Notes: generated by a model from the sequence alone, not told the origin. DNA of 64,000 nucleotides from Sphingomonas jatrophae (GCF_900113315.1 NZ_FOZG01000001.1:1426001-1490000), one strand, 5' to 3'; counted from the stretch's first letter, positions 27,203-36,727 are shown. Numbers and translations are program-made.

Positions 27203-27850
27203 TCACGCCGCCTCGTCGGTCTCGATCAGCAGCCAGTTGGGATCGTCGCTGCGCACATTGCGGCTGAACGTCCACACGTCGTGCGTCGAGACGGCATCCG
27301 ACAGCGAACCGGCGACGACATGCCCGTCGGCATCGCGCGTCACTGCAGCGATATCGGCATCGAAGCGCACCGTCACCAGCGCGACCGGACCTTGCAGCTG
27401 CGCCTGATCGATCACGGCGCGCTCGATCGCGACGAGGCGATTGTCGAGGACATGGCCCGCCGCCTTGCGCTCGGCGATCGCGCCCGCGAAGGCGCCGCGC
27501 ACCTCGTCATCCACCAAAGGCGCCAGCTCATCCTCGTCGCCGCGCCAAAAGGCCTCGAGGATCATGCGGTAGGCCGCCTCGGCACCCGACAGGAAGCGAG
27601 CGACATCGAAGCTCGGATCGGCCGCCACGATCGCGCGCACACCATCGCGCGCACGCGGATCGACCGCGGCATCGGCCGTCGTGCCAGCAGCAGGCGCCGC
27701 TTCGGCCACGGGGCGCGACGGCTGGACGGCAACGGGCGCCTCAACCGGTTTGGCGATCGGCTGCTCATGACCCGTACGCCGGCCTAGTACGCTGTAGAGG
27801 CGCAAACCGACGAAGAAGAACACAAGCGCCAGGATAATGATCGTTTCCAC
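27203..27850 (-). CDS. Tim44/TimA-like membrane-anchored protein
   Basis: 215-residue protein with one N-terminal transmembrane helix (ETIIILALVFFFVGLRLYSVL), a Pro/Ala linker and a Tim44-like domain from about 85 (FDVARFLSGAEAAYRMILEAFWRGDEDEL...). The fold is that of mitochondrial Tim44; bacterial TimA proteins are inner-membrane proteins of unclear function, perhaps in protein translocation. The GTG start behind GGAGGTCCG was chosen; the earlier in-frame ATG lacks a site. It is upstream of mltA-smr in the same direction. Confidence 0.87.
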   Translation of the reverse strand: METIIILALVFFFVGLRLYSVLGRRTGHEQPIAKPVEAPVAVQPSRPVAEAAPAAGTTADAAVDPRARDGVRAIVAADPSFDVARFLSGAEAAYRMILEAFWRGDEDELAPLVDDEVRGAFAGAIAERKAAGHVLDNRLVAIERAVIDQAQLQGPVALVTVRFDADIAAVTRDADGHVVAGSLSDAVSTHDVWTFSRNVRSDDPNWLLIETDEAA

Positions 27851-27910
27851 CGGACCTCCGGGACTCCGCGCACGAGGCGCCAAATGGCTACATAGGCGCG
27901 TGCGGCGCGG

Positions 27911-28034
27911 GTTTCAAATGGGCGGCGGGCCAAGATGGTTCCTCAGCGGGCGTGGCCGCACGGCAGGCGGATCTGCCGCCGTTCGCTGCTTCTGGGTTAC
28001 CGTGGCGGAAACAATTGAAACGCGGCGGTTTCAA
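27911..28034. promoter_or_regulatory. Inverted repeat TTGAAAC-N6-GTTTCAA upstream of the EAL gene
   Basis: A perfect 7-bp inverted repeat with a 6-base spacer lies at 28015-28034, and an extra GTTTCAA half-site lies at 27911-27917. Both are in the 246-base region between the Tim44-like and EAL genes, which are transcribed divergently. The size and spacing suit an operator for a dimeric regulator; the regulator is unknown. Confidence 0.4.
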
Positions 28035-28096
28035 GCTTCGCCGGGCCGCCGCCCTTAACGGCTCCTTAGGCGCGCAGGCGCTAGGCCGCCGGAGAC

Positions 28097-29473
28097 ATGG
28101 TCGCTGAATTTGCCCTGGCTCTGGTGCTGCTCATCGGCGCGACCGCGTTTCTCGTGCGGCGTGGCTCGCCGCGCTATCCGGTGGTTGGAGCGCCGCACGC
28201 AGCGGGACATGCGGCGGGCTCGCCGTTCCTGCCGGGAGACGATGGCGACACCGCCTGCACCGTCTTCGCAGTGTGCGAGATTGACGGGTTCGAGAAGATG
28301 CGCCGGCACCTTGGCCCGGCCGCGTCCAATGCGCTCATCCGCTCGATCGCCGAGTCGATCGGGCTCATCCTGCCCGAGGCGTCGCTTGGCCGGCAGAACC
28401 GCTCCGCGATCGAGTTCGCCTGGACACCGGAGGAAAGCCAGAACGTGCAGGCCCGCCTCGCCGACCTGCTGGAGCGTTTGCCCCGCACCTACCCGCTTGA
28501 GGGATGCGCGCTCGACGTCCGGCCGCGGCTCTGTTTCCTGACCGCCGGCCCAGGCACCGCCAGCGACGAAGCGTTCGACCGGATCGAGGCGGCGCTGGCG
28601 CATCCGGCGGCGCGGCACAGCGACCTGATCGAACTGGAGACGACGCCGAATGCAGGTGCACGCAGCGACGTCGCGCTGCTGCGCGATCTGAGCATCGCGA
28701 TCGCCGAGGACGCGCTCGAACTTCACTATCAGCCCAAGCTCGATTGCCGCGCGGAGACGATCGCATCGGTCGAGGCGCTGCTGCGCTGGACGCACCCGAC
28801 GTTCGGCGCGATCGCTGCGGACCGGATGATCGCGATGGCGGAGGAATCGGGACTGATCCGGCAGCTGACCCGCTGGGTCATGACGCGGGCGCTGCGCGAC
28901 GTGGCGGCGCTGGATGCGGCCGGCGTGCCGCTGCCCATCTACGTCAACATTTCGGGCGCGCTGCTGCCCGACGAGCGATTCGCCGCCGACGTGCTGGAGA
29001 TCACGCGCGGCGCCGAACAGTGGATCGGGCTGGAGATCACCGAGACGGCGGTGATCCACGATCCGGAGCGCGCCCTAGCCAATCTGAACGCCTTCCGCGC
29101 CGCCGGGCTGAACATCGCCATCGACGATTATGGCTCCGGCCTGTCATCGCTCGCCTATCTGAAGCAGCTGCCCGCGCAGGAGCTGAAGATCGACCGGCTG
29201 TTCATCTCGGGCCTGACGACGACGCATCGCGATCCGCTGCTGGTGCGCTCGTCCATTGACCTTGCGCATGCGCTGGAGATGCAGGTGACGGCGGAGGGGG
29301 TCGACAGCCCGATGGCCCTGTCGCTGCTGACGGTCATGGGCTGCGACATGGTGCAGGGCTATCTCGTGTCGCCGCCGCTGCCGCTGGCCGAACTCATCGA
29401 GTTTCTGCGGCGCGACAGCCATGTCGCGCATATCGAGAGCGCGGCTCCTGCAATTCTTTTCGCGCGGCGATAG
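28097..29473 (+). CDS. EAL-domain cyclic-di-GMP phosphodiesterase with degenerate GGDEF
   Basis: 458-residue membrane-anchored protein. An N-terminal helix (EFALALVLLIGATAFLV) is followed by a GGDEF-like domain (about 50-185) lacking the GGDEF motif, then an EAL domain. Catalytic EAL residues are present: Glu226 in VEALLRW, Asn in YVNISGA, Glu in LEITETA, Asp-Asp in AIDDYGSG, Lys in LKIDRLF, Glu in TAEGVDS and Gln in VQGYLVSPP. It should therefore hydrolyse c-di-GMP, with the N-terminal domain regulatory. It precedes the autotransporter/kinase cluster by 98 bases. Confidence 0.92.
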   Translation: MVAEFALALVLLIGATAFLVRRGSPRYPVVGAPHAAGHAAGSPFLPGDDGDTACTVFAVCEIDGFEKMRRHLGPAASNALIRSIAESIGLILPEASLGRQNRSAIEFAWTPEESQNVQARLADLLERLPRTYPLEGCALDVRPRLCFLTAGPGTASDEAFDRIEAALAHPAARHSDLIELETTPNAGARSDVALLRDLSIAIAEDALELHYQPKLDCRAETIASVEALLRWTHPTFGAIAADRMIAMAEESGLIRQLTRWVMTRALRDVAALDAAGVPLPIYVNISGALLPDERFAADVLEITRGAEQWIGLEITETAVIHDPERALANLNAFRAAGLNIAIDDYGSGLSSLAYLKQLPAQELKIDRLFISGLTTTHRDPLLVRSSIDLAHALEMQVTAEGVDSPMALSLLTVMGCDMVQGYLVSPPLPLAELIEFLRRDSHVAHIESAAPAILFARR

Positions 29474-29571
29474 GCACTTGCATCCCTAACGGGAAATTAT
29501 CTGCACATATCATCAGACTCGTCAGAGTTGTCCGCCTACCCCGATTCCAAGATCAGAATAGGGGCAACAGG

Positions 29572-32484
29572 GTGGAATCGGGACGGAAGACCGGGGCGCG
29601 CATGGCAGCGGCCCTTCTCATCGGCACGTGCCTCGGCGCGCCGGCATTTGCGGGCAAGGTGAAGTCGACGACGGCGGGCACCGTTGCGGGCGGGACGGAG
29701 ATCAGCCCGCTCTATCGCAACATCAACCCGTTCTACCGGAACATCGGCGCCTTCTGGGGCGACGTGAACCCGTTCTATCGGAACATTGGCGCCTTCTGGG
29801 GCGACGTCGATCCCTTCTACCGCAACATCCAGGCATTCTGGGGCGACATCAATCCGCTCTACCGGAACATCGGCGCCTTCGGTCAGATCGTCCCCGAATA
29901 TCGCAATATCGGCGCCTTCTGGGAACAGACGGGCACACTCTGGACCGGCATAGACAGCAGCTGGTCGGCGCTCGGCGCCTATCAGACCGACAAGTCCGGC
30001 TATGTCGCGCTGGCCACACAGCTGACGACGCTGCGCACGCAATCGGAGGCGTTCTTCGGCGCCGCCGTGCTGTCGCAGACGGGCAAGACGTTCGGCGCCG
30101 GCTTTGCCGATCCGATGTTCGCGAAATATGGCATCAGCCTGTCCGATCCGGCCTCGCTCGAGACGCTTAGCCCGGAGCGGCGCTCGCAATTCTTCATGGA
30201 CTGGTATGACGGGCTGATGAACTTCAGCGGCACCGATCATGTCGACCACTGGATGAAGACGGCCAACTGGAAGCCGATCATCACGCAGCAACAGGGATCG
30301 GGTGCCGACACCACCATCGGCCTGATCGATTTCCACGTCGCCGGCGACAAGGATCTCCAGTCCAAGACGATCTACAATGGCGGCGTGTCCACCTTCTCGA
30401 ACGGGCACGGCGCCGCGGTCGGCAGCCTGATCGCGTCCGCGCATGACGGCAAGGGCGTGATGGGCATCGCGCCCAATGTGAAGATCGCTGCCTTCAATCC
30501 GTTCGATGCCAGCGGCACGGCGGATTGGCCGGACATCAAGCGCGGCATCGCCGCTGTCGCCGGCAAGGGCGCGTCGGTGATCAACCTGTCGCTCGGCGTT
30601 CCCGGCTACACGCTGGAGGCGGACTGGCGCGGCGTTTTCATGGATCCGGCGGTCAAGTCCTTCAAGGACAAGGCGATCTACGTCATCGCCGCGGGCAATG
30701 ACGGCGTGACGCAGACGCAGAACGTGAACATGAAGGACACGTTCGACAACACGTTCATCATCGTCGGCTCGGTCGATCCGACGGGCAAGATCTCCGAATT
30801 CTCGAACCGGCCCGGCAGCGTCTGCCTGCTCGACGACACCGTCTGCAAGGACGATCCGAATAAGAAGATCCAGGATCAGCTGAAGGAAAGCGGCCTGCTG
30901 ATGCGTCGCTTCATCGTCGCACCTGGCGAGTTGATCCTCGTGTCGGACGACAAGGGCGGCGTCACCCGCATGTCGGGCACCTCCTTCGCCGCGCCGCTCG
31001 TCTCGGGTGCGATCGCGCTGATCCACGATCGCTGGCCGTGGCTGAAGCAGCAGCCGCGCGCGGTCGCCGCCGCCATCCTCGGCTCGGCCAAGGATCTGGG
31101 CGCACCGGGTATCGATCCGGTCTATGGCGTCGGCATGCTCGACGTGGAGGCGAGCCAATCGCCGCTCAACTTCGAAACGCTGAAATATTACGTCGTCGAC
31201 GGCACCAAGCAGACCGAGGTCAAGGTCGGCACGCTGGAGACGACCGGCATCCAGTCCACCTGGGAAACCAAGAACCTCTATTTTTCCGCGTTCGAGGAAT
31301 TGCCCGGCGCCAAGCGCGACTTCCTCATCCCGCTGTCCAGCCGTCTGGTCGGCACGATGCAGGGCGGGCAATATTTCCAGAGCTATGTCTATGATCGCAT
31401 GGTCAGCTGGCTTGGCGGCGGCACCAGCGGCTATCGCGGCTTCAGCGATGTCGGTGGCACCGGCGTGAACGTCACCGGGAGCGGATTGCGCATGGGCATG
31501 ACGATGCGCGTCGCCCATCCCTTCGCCAACCGCTTCGGCGCGGGCCGGGCCAAGCTCTATTCGTCCATGACGGTGGAGGCGCCGGAGGGCGGCGCCAGCT
31601 TCACCTTCGGCCGCGGTGACGGTGCCGCGTTCGTCGGCGGGCAATCCGGCTTCGGCATGCGCGCCGATTACGACGCGCAGGTCGGCGGCGTGAACCCGGT
31701 GCTCGGCTTCGCGAGCGGCGGCGCGCATGCCAGCGCCAAGGTGCGCGCAGCCGAAGGGCTCGACATCGCGGTCGGCATGACCCGGAGCGACGCGCCGTCC
31801 ACGATCGACCAGGAGATGATGGTGACCGGGCGCAACCGCGCGCAGCTCGCCCGCCTTGGCAACTACCGGGCGAACGCGGCCAACGTGCGGCTCGATTACA
31901 AGATCGACGATGCGATCCTGCTCACGGCGTCGCTGACCCGGCTGAACGAGGCGCGCAGCCTGCTCGGCGTCCGCTCGCTGGAGCCGAGCGACATCGCTGG
32001 CGGCACGATCACCGAATCGGCGACGGTCGGCGCCGACGCGCGGCTGACCGATACGCTGTCGCTCACCGCCTCCTTCACCGCCGCGCGCAGCCGCACGTCG
32101 GGGGATGCGGCGCTGCGCATCGGATCGGGCGGGCTGCTCGGCACCGCCTATCAGGTGGGGCTGACCAAGCACCGGCTGTTCGGCAAGACGGATCGCCTGC
32201 GCCTGTCGGTCGCCCAGCCGCTCCGCGTCGAGCGAGGCACGATCGACTTCAAGACGGTGGCCGTGACCGACCGCCAGACGGGCGAGATCGGCATCGTCAC
32301 GCAGAGCCTGGGCGTCGCCGGCACGCCGCGCCGCTTCGTCGGCGAGATGCTCTACGGCGCGACCATGTTCGACGGCGCGGTGGACCTGTCGGCCTTCGGC
32401 CGGGGTGAGCTGACGGGCTATGAGAGCGGCATCGAGGGGCTGCCGAAATATATCGTCGGCGGCCGCTTCTCGCTCGGTCTGTAA
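29572..32484 (+). CDS. S8 subtilisin-like autotransporter protease with aromatic heptad repeats
   Basis: 970-residue secreted protease. A signal peptide ends near PAFAG (28). Residues 45-121 hold about ten seven-residue repeats of the type NPFYRNI/GAFWGDV. The S8 triad is Asp253 (GLIDFHV), His279 (NGHGAAVGS) and Ser471 (SGTSFAAP); the residue after Asp is Phe instead of the usual Ser/Thr-Gly. From about 690 to the end is an autotransporter-type beta-barrel. It probably exposes the protease on the surface or releases it. The start is a GTG with GGGGCAACAG upstream. A sensor kinase and response regulator follow in the same direction. Confidence 0.88.
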   Translation: MESGRKTGARMAAALLIGTCLGAPAFAGKVKSTTAGTVAGGTEISPLYRNINPFYRNIGAFWGDVNPFYRNIGAFWGDVDPFYRNIQAFWGDINPLYRNIGAFGQIVPEYRNIGAFWEQTGTLWTGIDSSWSALGAYQTDKSGYVALATQLTTLRTQSEAFFGAAVLSQTGKTFGAGFADPMFAKYGISLSDPASLETLSPERRSQFFMDWYDGLMNFSGTDHVDHWMKTANWKPIITQQQGSGADTTIGLIDFHVAGDKDLQSKTIYNGGVSTFSNGHGAAVGSLIASAHDGKGVMGIAPNVKIAAFNPFDASGTADWPDIKRGIAAVAGKGASVINLSLGVPGYTLEADWRGVFMDPAVKSFKDKAIYVIAAGNDGVTQTQNVNMKDTFDNTFIIVGSVDPTGKISEFSNRPGSVCLLDDTVCKDDPNKKIQDQLKESGLLMRRFIVAPGELILVSDDKGGVTRMSGTSFAAPLVSGAIALIHDRWPWLKQQPRAVAAAILGSAKDLGAPGIDPVYGVGMLDVEASQSPLNFETLKYYVVDGTKQTEVKVGTLETTGIQSTWETKNLYFSAFEELPGAKRDFLIPLSSRLVGTMQGGQYFQSYVYDRMVSWLGGGTSGYRGFSDVGGTGVNVTGSGLRMGMTMRVAHPFANRFGAGRAKLYSSMTVEAPEGGASFTFGRGDGAAFVGGQSGFGMRADYDAQVGGVNPVLGFASGGAHASAKVRAAEGLDIAVGMTRSDAPSTIDQEMMVTGRNRAQLARLGNYRANAANVRLDYKIDDAILLTASLTRLNEARSLLGVRSLEPSDIAGGTITESATVGADARLTDTLSLTASFTAARSRTSGDAALRIGSGGLLGTAYQVGLTKHRLFGKTDRLRLSVAQPLRVERGTIDFKTVAVTDRQTGEIGIVTQSLGVAGTPRRFVGEMLYGATMFDGAVDLSAFGRGELTGYESGIEGLPKYIVGGRFSLGL
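29704..29934 (+). repeat. Tandem seven-residue (21-bp) repeat region in the protease
   Basis: About ten units fit [NGDQ]-[PA]-[FL]-[YW]-[RG]-[ND]-[IV], alternating NPFYRNI and GAFWGDV so that a 42-bp higher unit emerges. Two 42-bp copies (29725-29766 and 29767-29808) differ at only a few third positions. Later units decay towards residue 121. Confidence 0.85.
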
Positions 32485-32551
32485 GGTCCGTTTACCAGAG
32501 CACAACGCTTCATCCCTAGGCTCCAAGGCTACCTCGCCGCGGAGTTTGGGG

Positions 32552-34999
32552 ATGAAGTCTGTTGCTCGCCTGATCGGGCCCGTGCTGCTGGTCGCGGCCG
32601 CCCGGGGCATCGCCGCGGAGGCACCCCGCCCGCCCGCTTTCGAGGCGGGGATCGCCGACGCGAAAGCCGCGATGATCGGCGAACCGGAAAAGGCGCTCCG
32701 CTTCGCCCGCGGCGCCGCCCGCGCCGCCGATGCGATCCAGACCCCGGACGCGCGCGCGCTGGCGCTGGCCGAGGCGCAATGGCTGGAGGGTGAGGCGCTG
32801 ACGCGCGCCAACCAGCCCGACAAAGCCGATCCCGTCATCAACAAGGCGCTTGCCGAGGCCGGCCGCCTGGCGCCCGGCAGCAAGCTGGTCGGCGACCTGA
32901 TGATGTCCGCCGCGACGATCGACTGGACCACCGGCCGCGTCGGTCAGGCGCTTGCCGGTTTCCAGGAGGCACACCGGCTCTACGGTCAGCTCGGCGAGAA
33001 GCGCGGCCAGGCCAAGGCGCTGCAATATATCGGAACCATCTATTTCGACGCACGCGATTACCCGCGCATGCTGCGTTACTACCGGCAGGCGGAGGAGACC
33101 TATTCGGGCGATCCCTCGCTCACCGTCTCAGCGCTCAACAATCAGGGCGACGCGCTGAAGGAGATGCGCCGCTTCCCCGAGGCTATCGCGCTGTATCGCC
33201 GCGCGCTGAAGGTGGCGCACGAGCTTGGGCCGACGCTGGAAGTGCGCATCCTCACCAACATGGCTTCGGCCGAATATCTGGCGGGGCGCCTGAGGGCGGC
33301 GGACGCCACCGCGGATCGCGGGCTCGCCATGGCTTCGCGCGAGGAGACCGGCTGGGAGCCGTTCCTGTGGGGCGTGAAGGCGCAGGCGGCCTGGGGGCGC
33401 GGCGATCTCGCCTCTGCTCAGCGCTTCATCGAGCGGGCGTTCGCCGGTCAGCCGCTCGAGCGCACCACCGTCCAGTATCGCGACTTCCACGATCTCGCCT
33501 GGCAGCTTTATCGCCGTCTCGGCGACAAGGATCGCGCGCTCGATCATCTCGCCGCGTTCAAGCGCCTCGACGACGAGATGCGCGAGGCGACCGCGTCCGC
33601 CAATTCGGCGCTGAACGCCGCCAAGTTCGACTTCGCCAATCAGGAACTGAGCATCGCCAACCTGAAGGCGGGGCAGCTGCAGCGCGACGTGGCGCTGGAA
33701 CGCTCCCGCGCACGGCTGCAGAAGATCACCCTGTGGGGCCTTGTCGCCGCATTGGTCGTCGCTCTGGGCGTCGTCGCCGGCAGCCTGTTCTCGCTCTTCT
33801 CGATCCGCCGCAGCCGCAACGAGGTGCGCGCCGCCAACGATACGCTGAGCGTGACCAACGTGGCGCTCGAAAAGGCACTGAAGGCCCGCACCGAATTCCT
33901 CGCCACCACCAGCCATGAGATCCGCACGCCGCTGAACGGCATCCTCGGCATGACGCAGGTGCTGCTGGCTGATCGCGCGATGGATGCGCAGGTCCGCTCG
34001 CGCGTCGAGGTCGTCCATGGCGCGGGCGAGGCGATGCGCGCGCTGGTCGACGATCTGCTCGACGTCGCCAAGATGGAAGCGGGCGAGGCGAGCGCGGTGG
34101 AGGAGGATGTCCGCCCCGCCGCCGTACTGCGGGATGCCGTGCGCTTCTGGGGCGGACAGGCTGAGGCGAAGGGCCTCGCGCTGACGCTGGAGATCGCGCC
34201 CGACATGCCGCGCGTCATCCGCTCGGACACGGTGCGGCTGCGCCAGATCCTGTTCAATTTGCTGTCCAACGCGGTGAAGTTCACCCCGGCCGGCCACGTC
34301 ACGGTCGATGCGAAGGTTGAGCCGGACAAGGACGGCGAAGCGCTGGTGCTCCGCGTGATCGATACCGGCATCGGCATCCCCGAGGATCGGTACGATGACA
34401 TTTTCGAGCCGTTCCGCCAGGTCGATGGCGGCACCAGCCGGCAATATGGCGGCACCGGCCTTGGCCTCGCCATCTGCCGGAACCTCGCTGCTCTGCTGGG
34501 TGGATCGGTGACGGTGGACAGCATTGTCGGCGAAGGCTCTACCTTTACGCTGCGCATGCCGCTGCACCGTGTCGCTGCGACAGGCGCGGGCGCCGGGCGG
34601 ACGATCACCTCGCTGGCCGAGGCCGACCTGCTGATCGTCGATCCCAATCCGTTGACGCAGGGCATGCTCAAGGCGGTGCTCACGCCCGCGCTGGCGCTGG
34701 TCGATACAAGCGCCGATGTGGCGGCGGTGGGCGAGCGGCTTGCCGATGCCTGCCCCGACATCGTCCTGATCGAGGCGAGCACGCTCGACATGGCGGCGCT
34801 CGCGCCCGGGATCGCAGCCGCGGTCGATGCAGGCGCGAAGGTGGCGGTCATGTTCAAGCCCGACAGCGCGCTGACCGCGGAGGCGATCGCTTCTCAGGGC
34901 GCCCTGCCCGTCGCCAAGCCGCTTGCCGCGCCGGCGCTGATCAAGCGCCTGGCTGACCAAGTTGCTGCACCCGCTCAGGAATCGCGGGAAGCGGCATGA
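32552..34999 (+). CDS. TPR-containing hybrid-type sensor histidine kinase
   Basis: 815-residue membrane kinase. A signal-anchor (to about 22) is followed by a long periplasmic tetratricopeptide-like helical region (about 25-360), a coiled coil, a transmembrane helix at about 393-417, HisKA with His455 in TSHEIRTPLNG, and HATPase_c with NLLSNAVKF, DTGIGIPEDRYDDIFEPF and YGGTGLGLAIC. A C-terminal receiver-like domain keeps LLIVDPNP and a Lys-Pro near the end, but the phospho-acceptor position is Glu741 (LIEAST), so it probably cannot be phosphorylated. The partner is likely the response regulator encoded next. Confidence 0.92.
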   Translation: MKSVARLIGPVLLVAAARGIAAEAPRPPAFEAGIADAKAAMIGEPEKALRFARGAARAADAIQTPDARALALAEAQWLEGEALTRANQPDKADPVINKALAEAGRLAPGSKLVGDLMMSAATIDWTTGRVGQALAGFQEAHRLYGQLGEKRGQAKALQYIGTIYFDARDYPRMLRYYRQAEETYSGDPSLTVSALNNQGDALKEMRRFPEAIALYRRALKVAHELGPTLEVRILTNMASAEYLAGRLRAADATADRGLAMASREETGWEPFLWGVKAQAAWGRGDLASAQRFIERAFAGQPLERTTVQYRDFHDLAWQLYRRLGDKDRALDHLAAFKRLDDEMREATASANSALNAAKFDFANQELSIANLKAGQLQRDVALERSRARLQKITLWGLVAALVVALGVVAGSLFSLFSIRRSRNEVRAANDTLSVTNVALEKALKARTEFLATTSHEIRTPLNGILGMTQVLLADRAMDAQVRSRVEVVHGAGEAMRALVDDLLDVAKMEAGEASAVEEDVRPAAVLRDAVRFWGGQAEAKGLALTLEIAPDMPRVIRSDTVRLRQILFNLLSNAVKFTPAGHVTVDAKVEPDKDGEALVLRVIDTGIGIPEDRYDDIFEPFRQVDGGTSRQYGGTGLGLAICRNLAALLGGSVTVDSIVGEGSTFTLRMPLHRVAATGAGAGRTITSLAEADLLIVDPNPLTQGMLKAVLTPALALVDTSADVAAVGERLADACPDIVLIEASTLDMAALAPGIAAAVDAGAKVAVMFKPDSALTAEAIASQGALPVAKPLAAPALIKRLADQVAAPAQESREAA

Positions 35000-35060
35000 A
35001 CGCCAACTTTTCCTTAATCACGACCTGCAACATCGGTGCGGACAGGCAAGGCGGTCGATA

Positions 35061-35453
35061 ATGCAAGTGCTCTTCGTCGAAGACGATCCGATGAACCGCC
35101 GCGTCGTGCGCGACATGCTGAGTGTCGCGGGTGCGGCGATGGAGGAAGCGGAAGATGCCGAAATTGGCCTTCGCATGATCGAACAAGGCGCGTTCAACAT
35201 CATCCTGATGGACCTGCGTATGCCCGGCATGGACGGGCTGACCGCGATCCGCCACCTCCGCCAGCGCACGGACGACAAGGCGAACCTGCCCGTCATCGTC
35301 GTCACCGCCGACACCGCCGCGGACCTGCGCTCGCAATGCCTGGCGAGCGGGGCGGACGACGTGCTGCAGAAGCCGGTGGCGATGAACTCGCTGTTCGATT
35401 CGATCGGCCGCATGCTGGCCAAGGCCAGCGAAGAAGGCGCGATGCTGCTCTGA
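35061..35453 (+). CDS. Single-domain response regulator
   Basis: 130-residue CheY-like receiver without an output domain. The acidic pair is in FVEDDPMN, the phospho-acceptor is Asp51 in LMDLRMPGMDG, Thr in VVTADT and Lys104 in QKPVAMN. The start is the ATG that begins the domain (MQVLFVEDD). It lies 61 bases after the kinase gene and is very likely the receiver that replaces the kinase's own inactive one. Without an output domain it may act by protein binding or as a phosphorelay intermediate. Confidence 0.92.
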   Translation: MQVLFVEDDPMNRRVVRDMLSVAGAAMEEAEDAEIGLRMIEQGAFNIILMDLRMPGMDGLTAIRHLRQRTDDKANLPVIVVTADTAADLRSQCLASGADDVLQKPVAMNSLFDSIGRMLAKASEEGAMLL

Positions 35454-35472
35454 ACGGCAGGCTCGCTGCCGA

Positions 35473-36726
35473 TCATTCCGCTCGCAGTGTGACGAAGCGA
35501 TCGTTGCGTTTGGGCGTCGCGGCGATCAGCCGTTCAGGCACCCGCCCCTGCTCGACCCACGTCTCCAGCGCGCGGCGTATGTCATGCACGGCATCGTCGC
35601 GGAAGCTCGGCGCTGCAAGCGACTGGCCGAAGGCGTGCGGCGCCGAGCCACCCTGGCAATGCGCCATTCCCGGCACGACGAACAGCCTCAGCGCGCCGCC
35701 AAGCGCGGCCGAACGGGCGCGTAGCTCCGTGAGCCCGACCTCCGGCGGCGTCACCGCATCCGCGTCGCCCACATAGGCGATCACCCGCCCGCCACGACGC
35801 GCAAACGGCGCGAGCGATCCGATGGCAAAGGTCTGTCGCAATCGATCTTGGCGCATGGTCGGGAACAGATTGCGCCGCGCCTGAACGGCAAAGGCGCGCT
35901 GCGACGGCGGTGATGCGTTGCGCGAGAGGATCCAGCGTGCCCACTCCCCTGCATCGGCCGTGACCAGCGGATAGCCGCTCTGCACGATAGTCATGAGAGC
36001 GTGCCGTTGCGGCTTGCTGAGGCAGAGCGGCCCGGCACGGCAGCGGGCGAGCCAGCGCGGATCGGCACGCGCGGCGATGCTCCAGCGGGCGACATCGGCT
36101 GCGGTGAAGCGGGCGCCCGGCCGATCGAGGCTGGCGGCGATGGTGGCGAACGCTGCCAGTGTCGCAGGCCAGCGCACGGCCGGTGCGCCGACGATCAGCC
36201 CGTCCCACTCCGCCGGCCAGCGCGCGCCCGCGACCAGCGCTTGCCGCCCACCGAAGGAACAGCCCATGAAGTAGCGGCGGCGTGCGGGACGGCCGTAATA
36301 AGCGGCGATGATGCGGCGGGCGACCGCGGGTGTGTCACCGATCGAGCGCCAGGCATAATCGAGGATGAGATCGGGGCGCTCCTTCGCCCAGCGCGCATCG
36401 AAGCCGCTGCCGGCGTGGCCCGTATCCGTCGCCGCTGCCACGTCGCCGCGCCGCGCCGCCTCGGCCAGAACCGCGCTCGGGATGGTGCCGGCGAACCCGC
36501 CATTGCCCATCTGGTAATAACGGCCGCTCCACCGCGCGGCTTCGGGCAGGCGCAGCTCGATCCGGATCGCCGACCGCGGGCGAGGCCGGGCCATCGCACG
36601 CACGACGCAGGCGCCATCCTCGATTGCCGCGCTCAGGATCTGCAGCGTCGGCGTGCCCTGCCGCGCCAGCGCCGCACAGGGTGGCGCAGCACCGGCCAAG
36701 AGTAGCGCCAGCGCCGCCATCCCCAT
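35473..36726 (-). CDS. Tannase/feruloyl esterase family hydrolase
   Basis: 417-residue exported alpha/beta hydrolase. The signal peptide is MGMAALALLLAGAAPPCAALA. The nucleophile Ser lies in MGCSFGGRQAL, the Asp in YVGDADAVTPP and the His in VPGMAHCQGG, as in the tannase/feruloyl esterase family, which hydrolyses esters of aromatic acids. It is shorter than typical tannases (about 500 residues), suggesting a reduced lid domain. Its ATG lies one base after the stop of the PhyH dioxygenase gene, implying tight coupling. Confidence 0.88.
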   Translation of the reverse strand: MGMAALALLLAGAAPPCAALARQGTPTLQILSAAIEDGACVVRAMARPRPRSAIRIELRLPEAARWSGRYYQMGNGGFAGTIPSAVLAEAARRGDVAAATDTGHAGSGFDARWAKERPDLILDYAWRSIGDTPAVARRIIAAYYGRPARRRYFMGCSFGGRQALVAGARWPAEWDGLIVGAPAVRWPATLAAFATIAASLDRPGARFTAADVARWSIAARADPRWLARCRAGPLCLSKPQRHALMTIVQSGYPLVTADAGEWARWILSRNASPPSQRAFAVQARRNLFPTMRQDRLRQTFAIGSLAPFARRGGRVIAYVGDADAVTPPEVGLTELRARSAALGGALRLFVVPGMAHCQGGSAPHAFGQSLAAPSFRDDAVHDIRRALETWVEQGRVPERLIAATPKRNDRFVTLRAE

Positions 36727-36727
36727 G

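Noticed and set aside
29536-32931. Open frame of 1131 codons on the minus strand opposite the autotransporter protease
   Set aside because: Composition is the Arg/Ala/His/Asp-rich pattern of antisense high-GC frames; the plus strand encodes a complete protease with signal peptide, triad and barrel.
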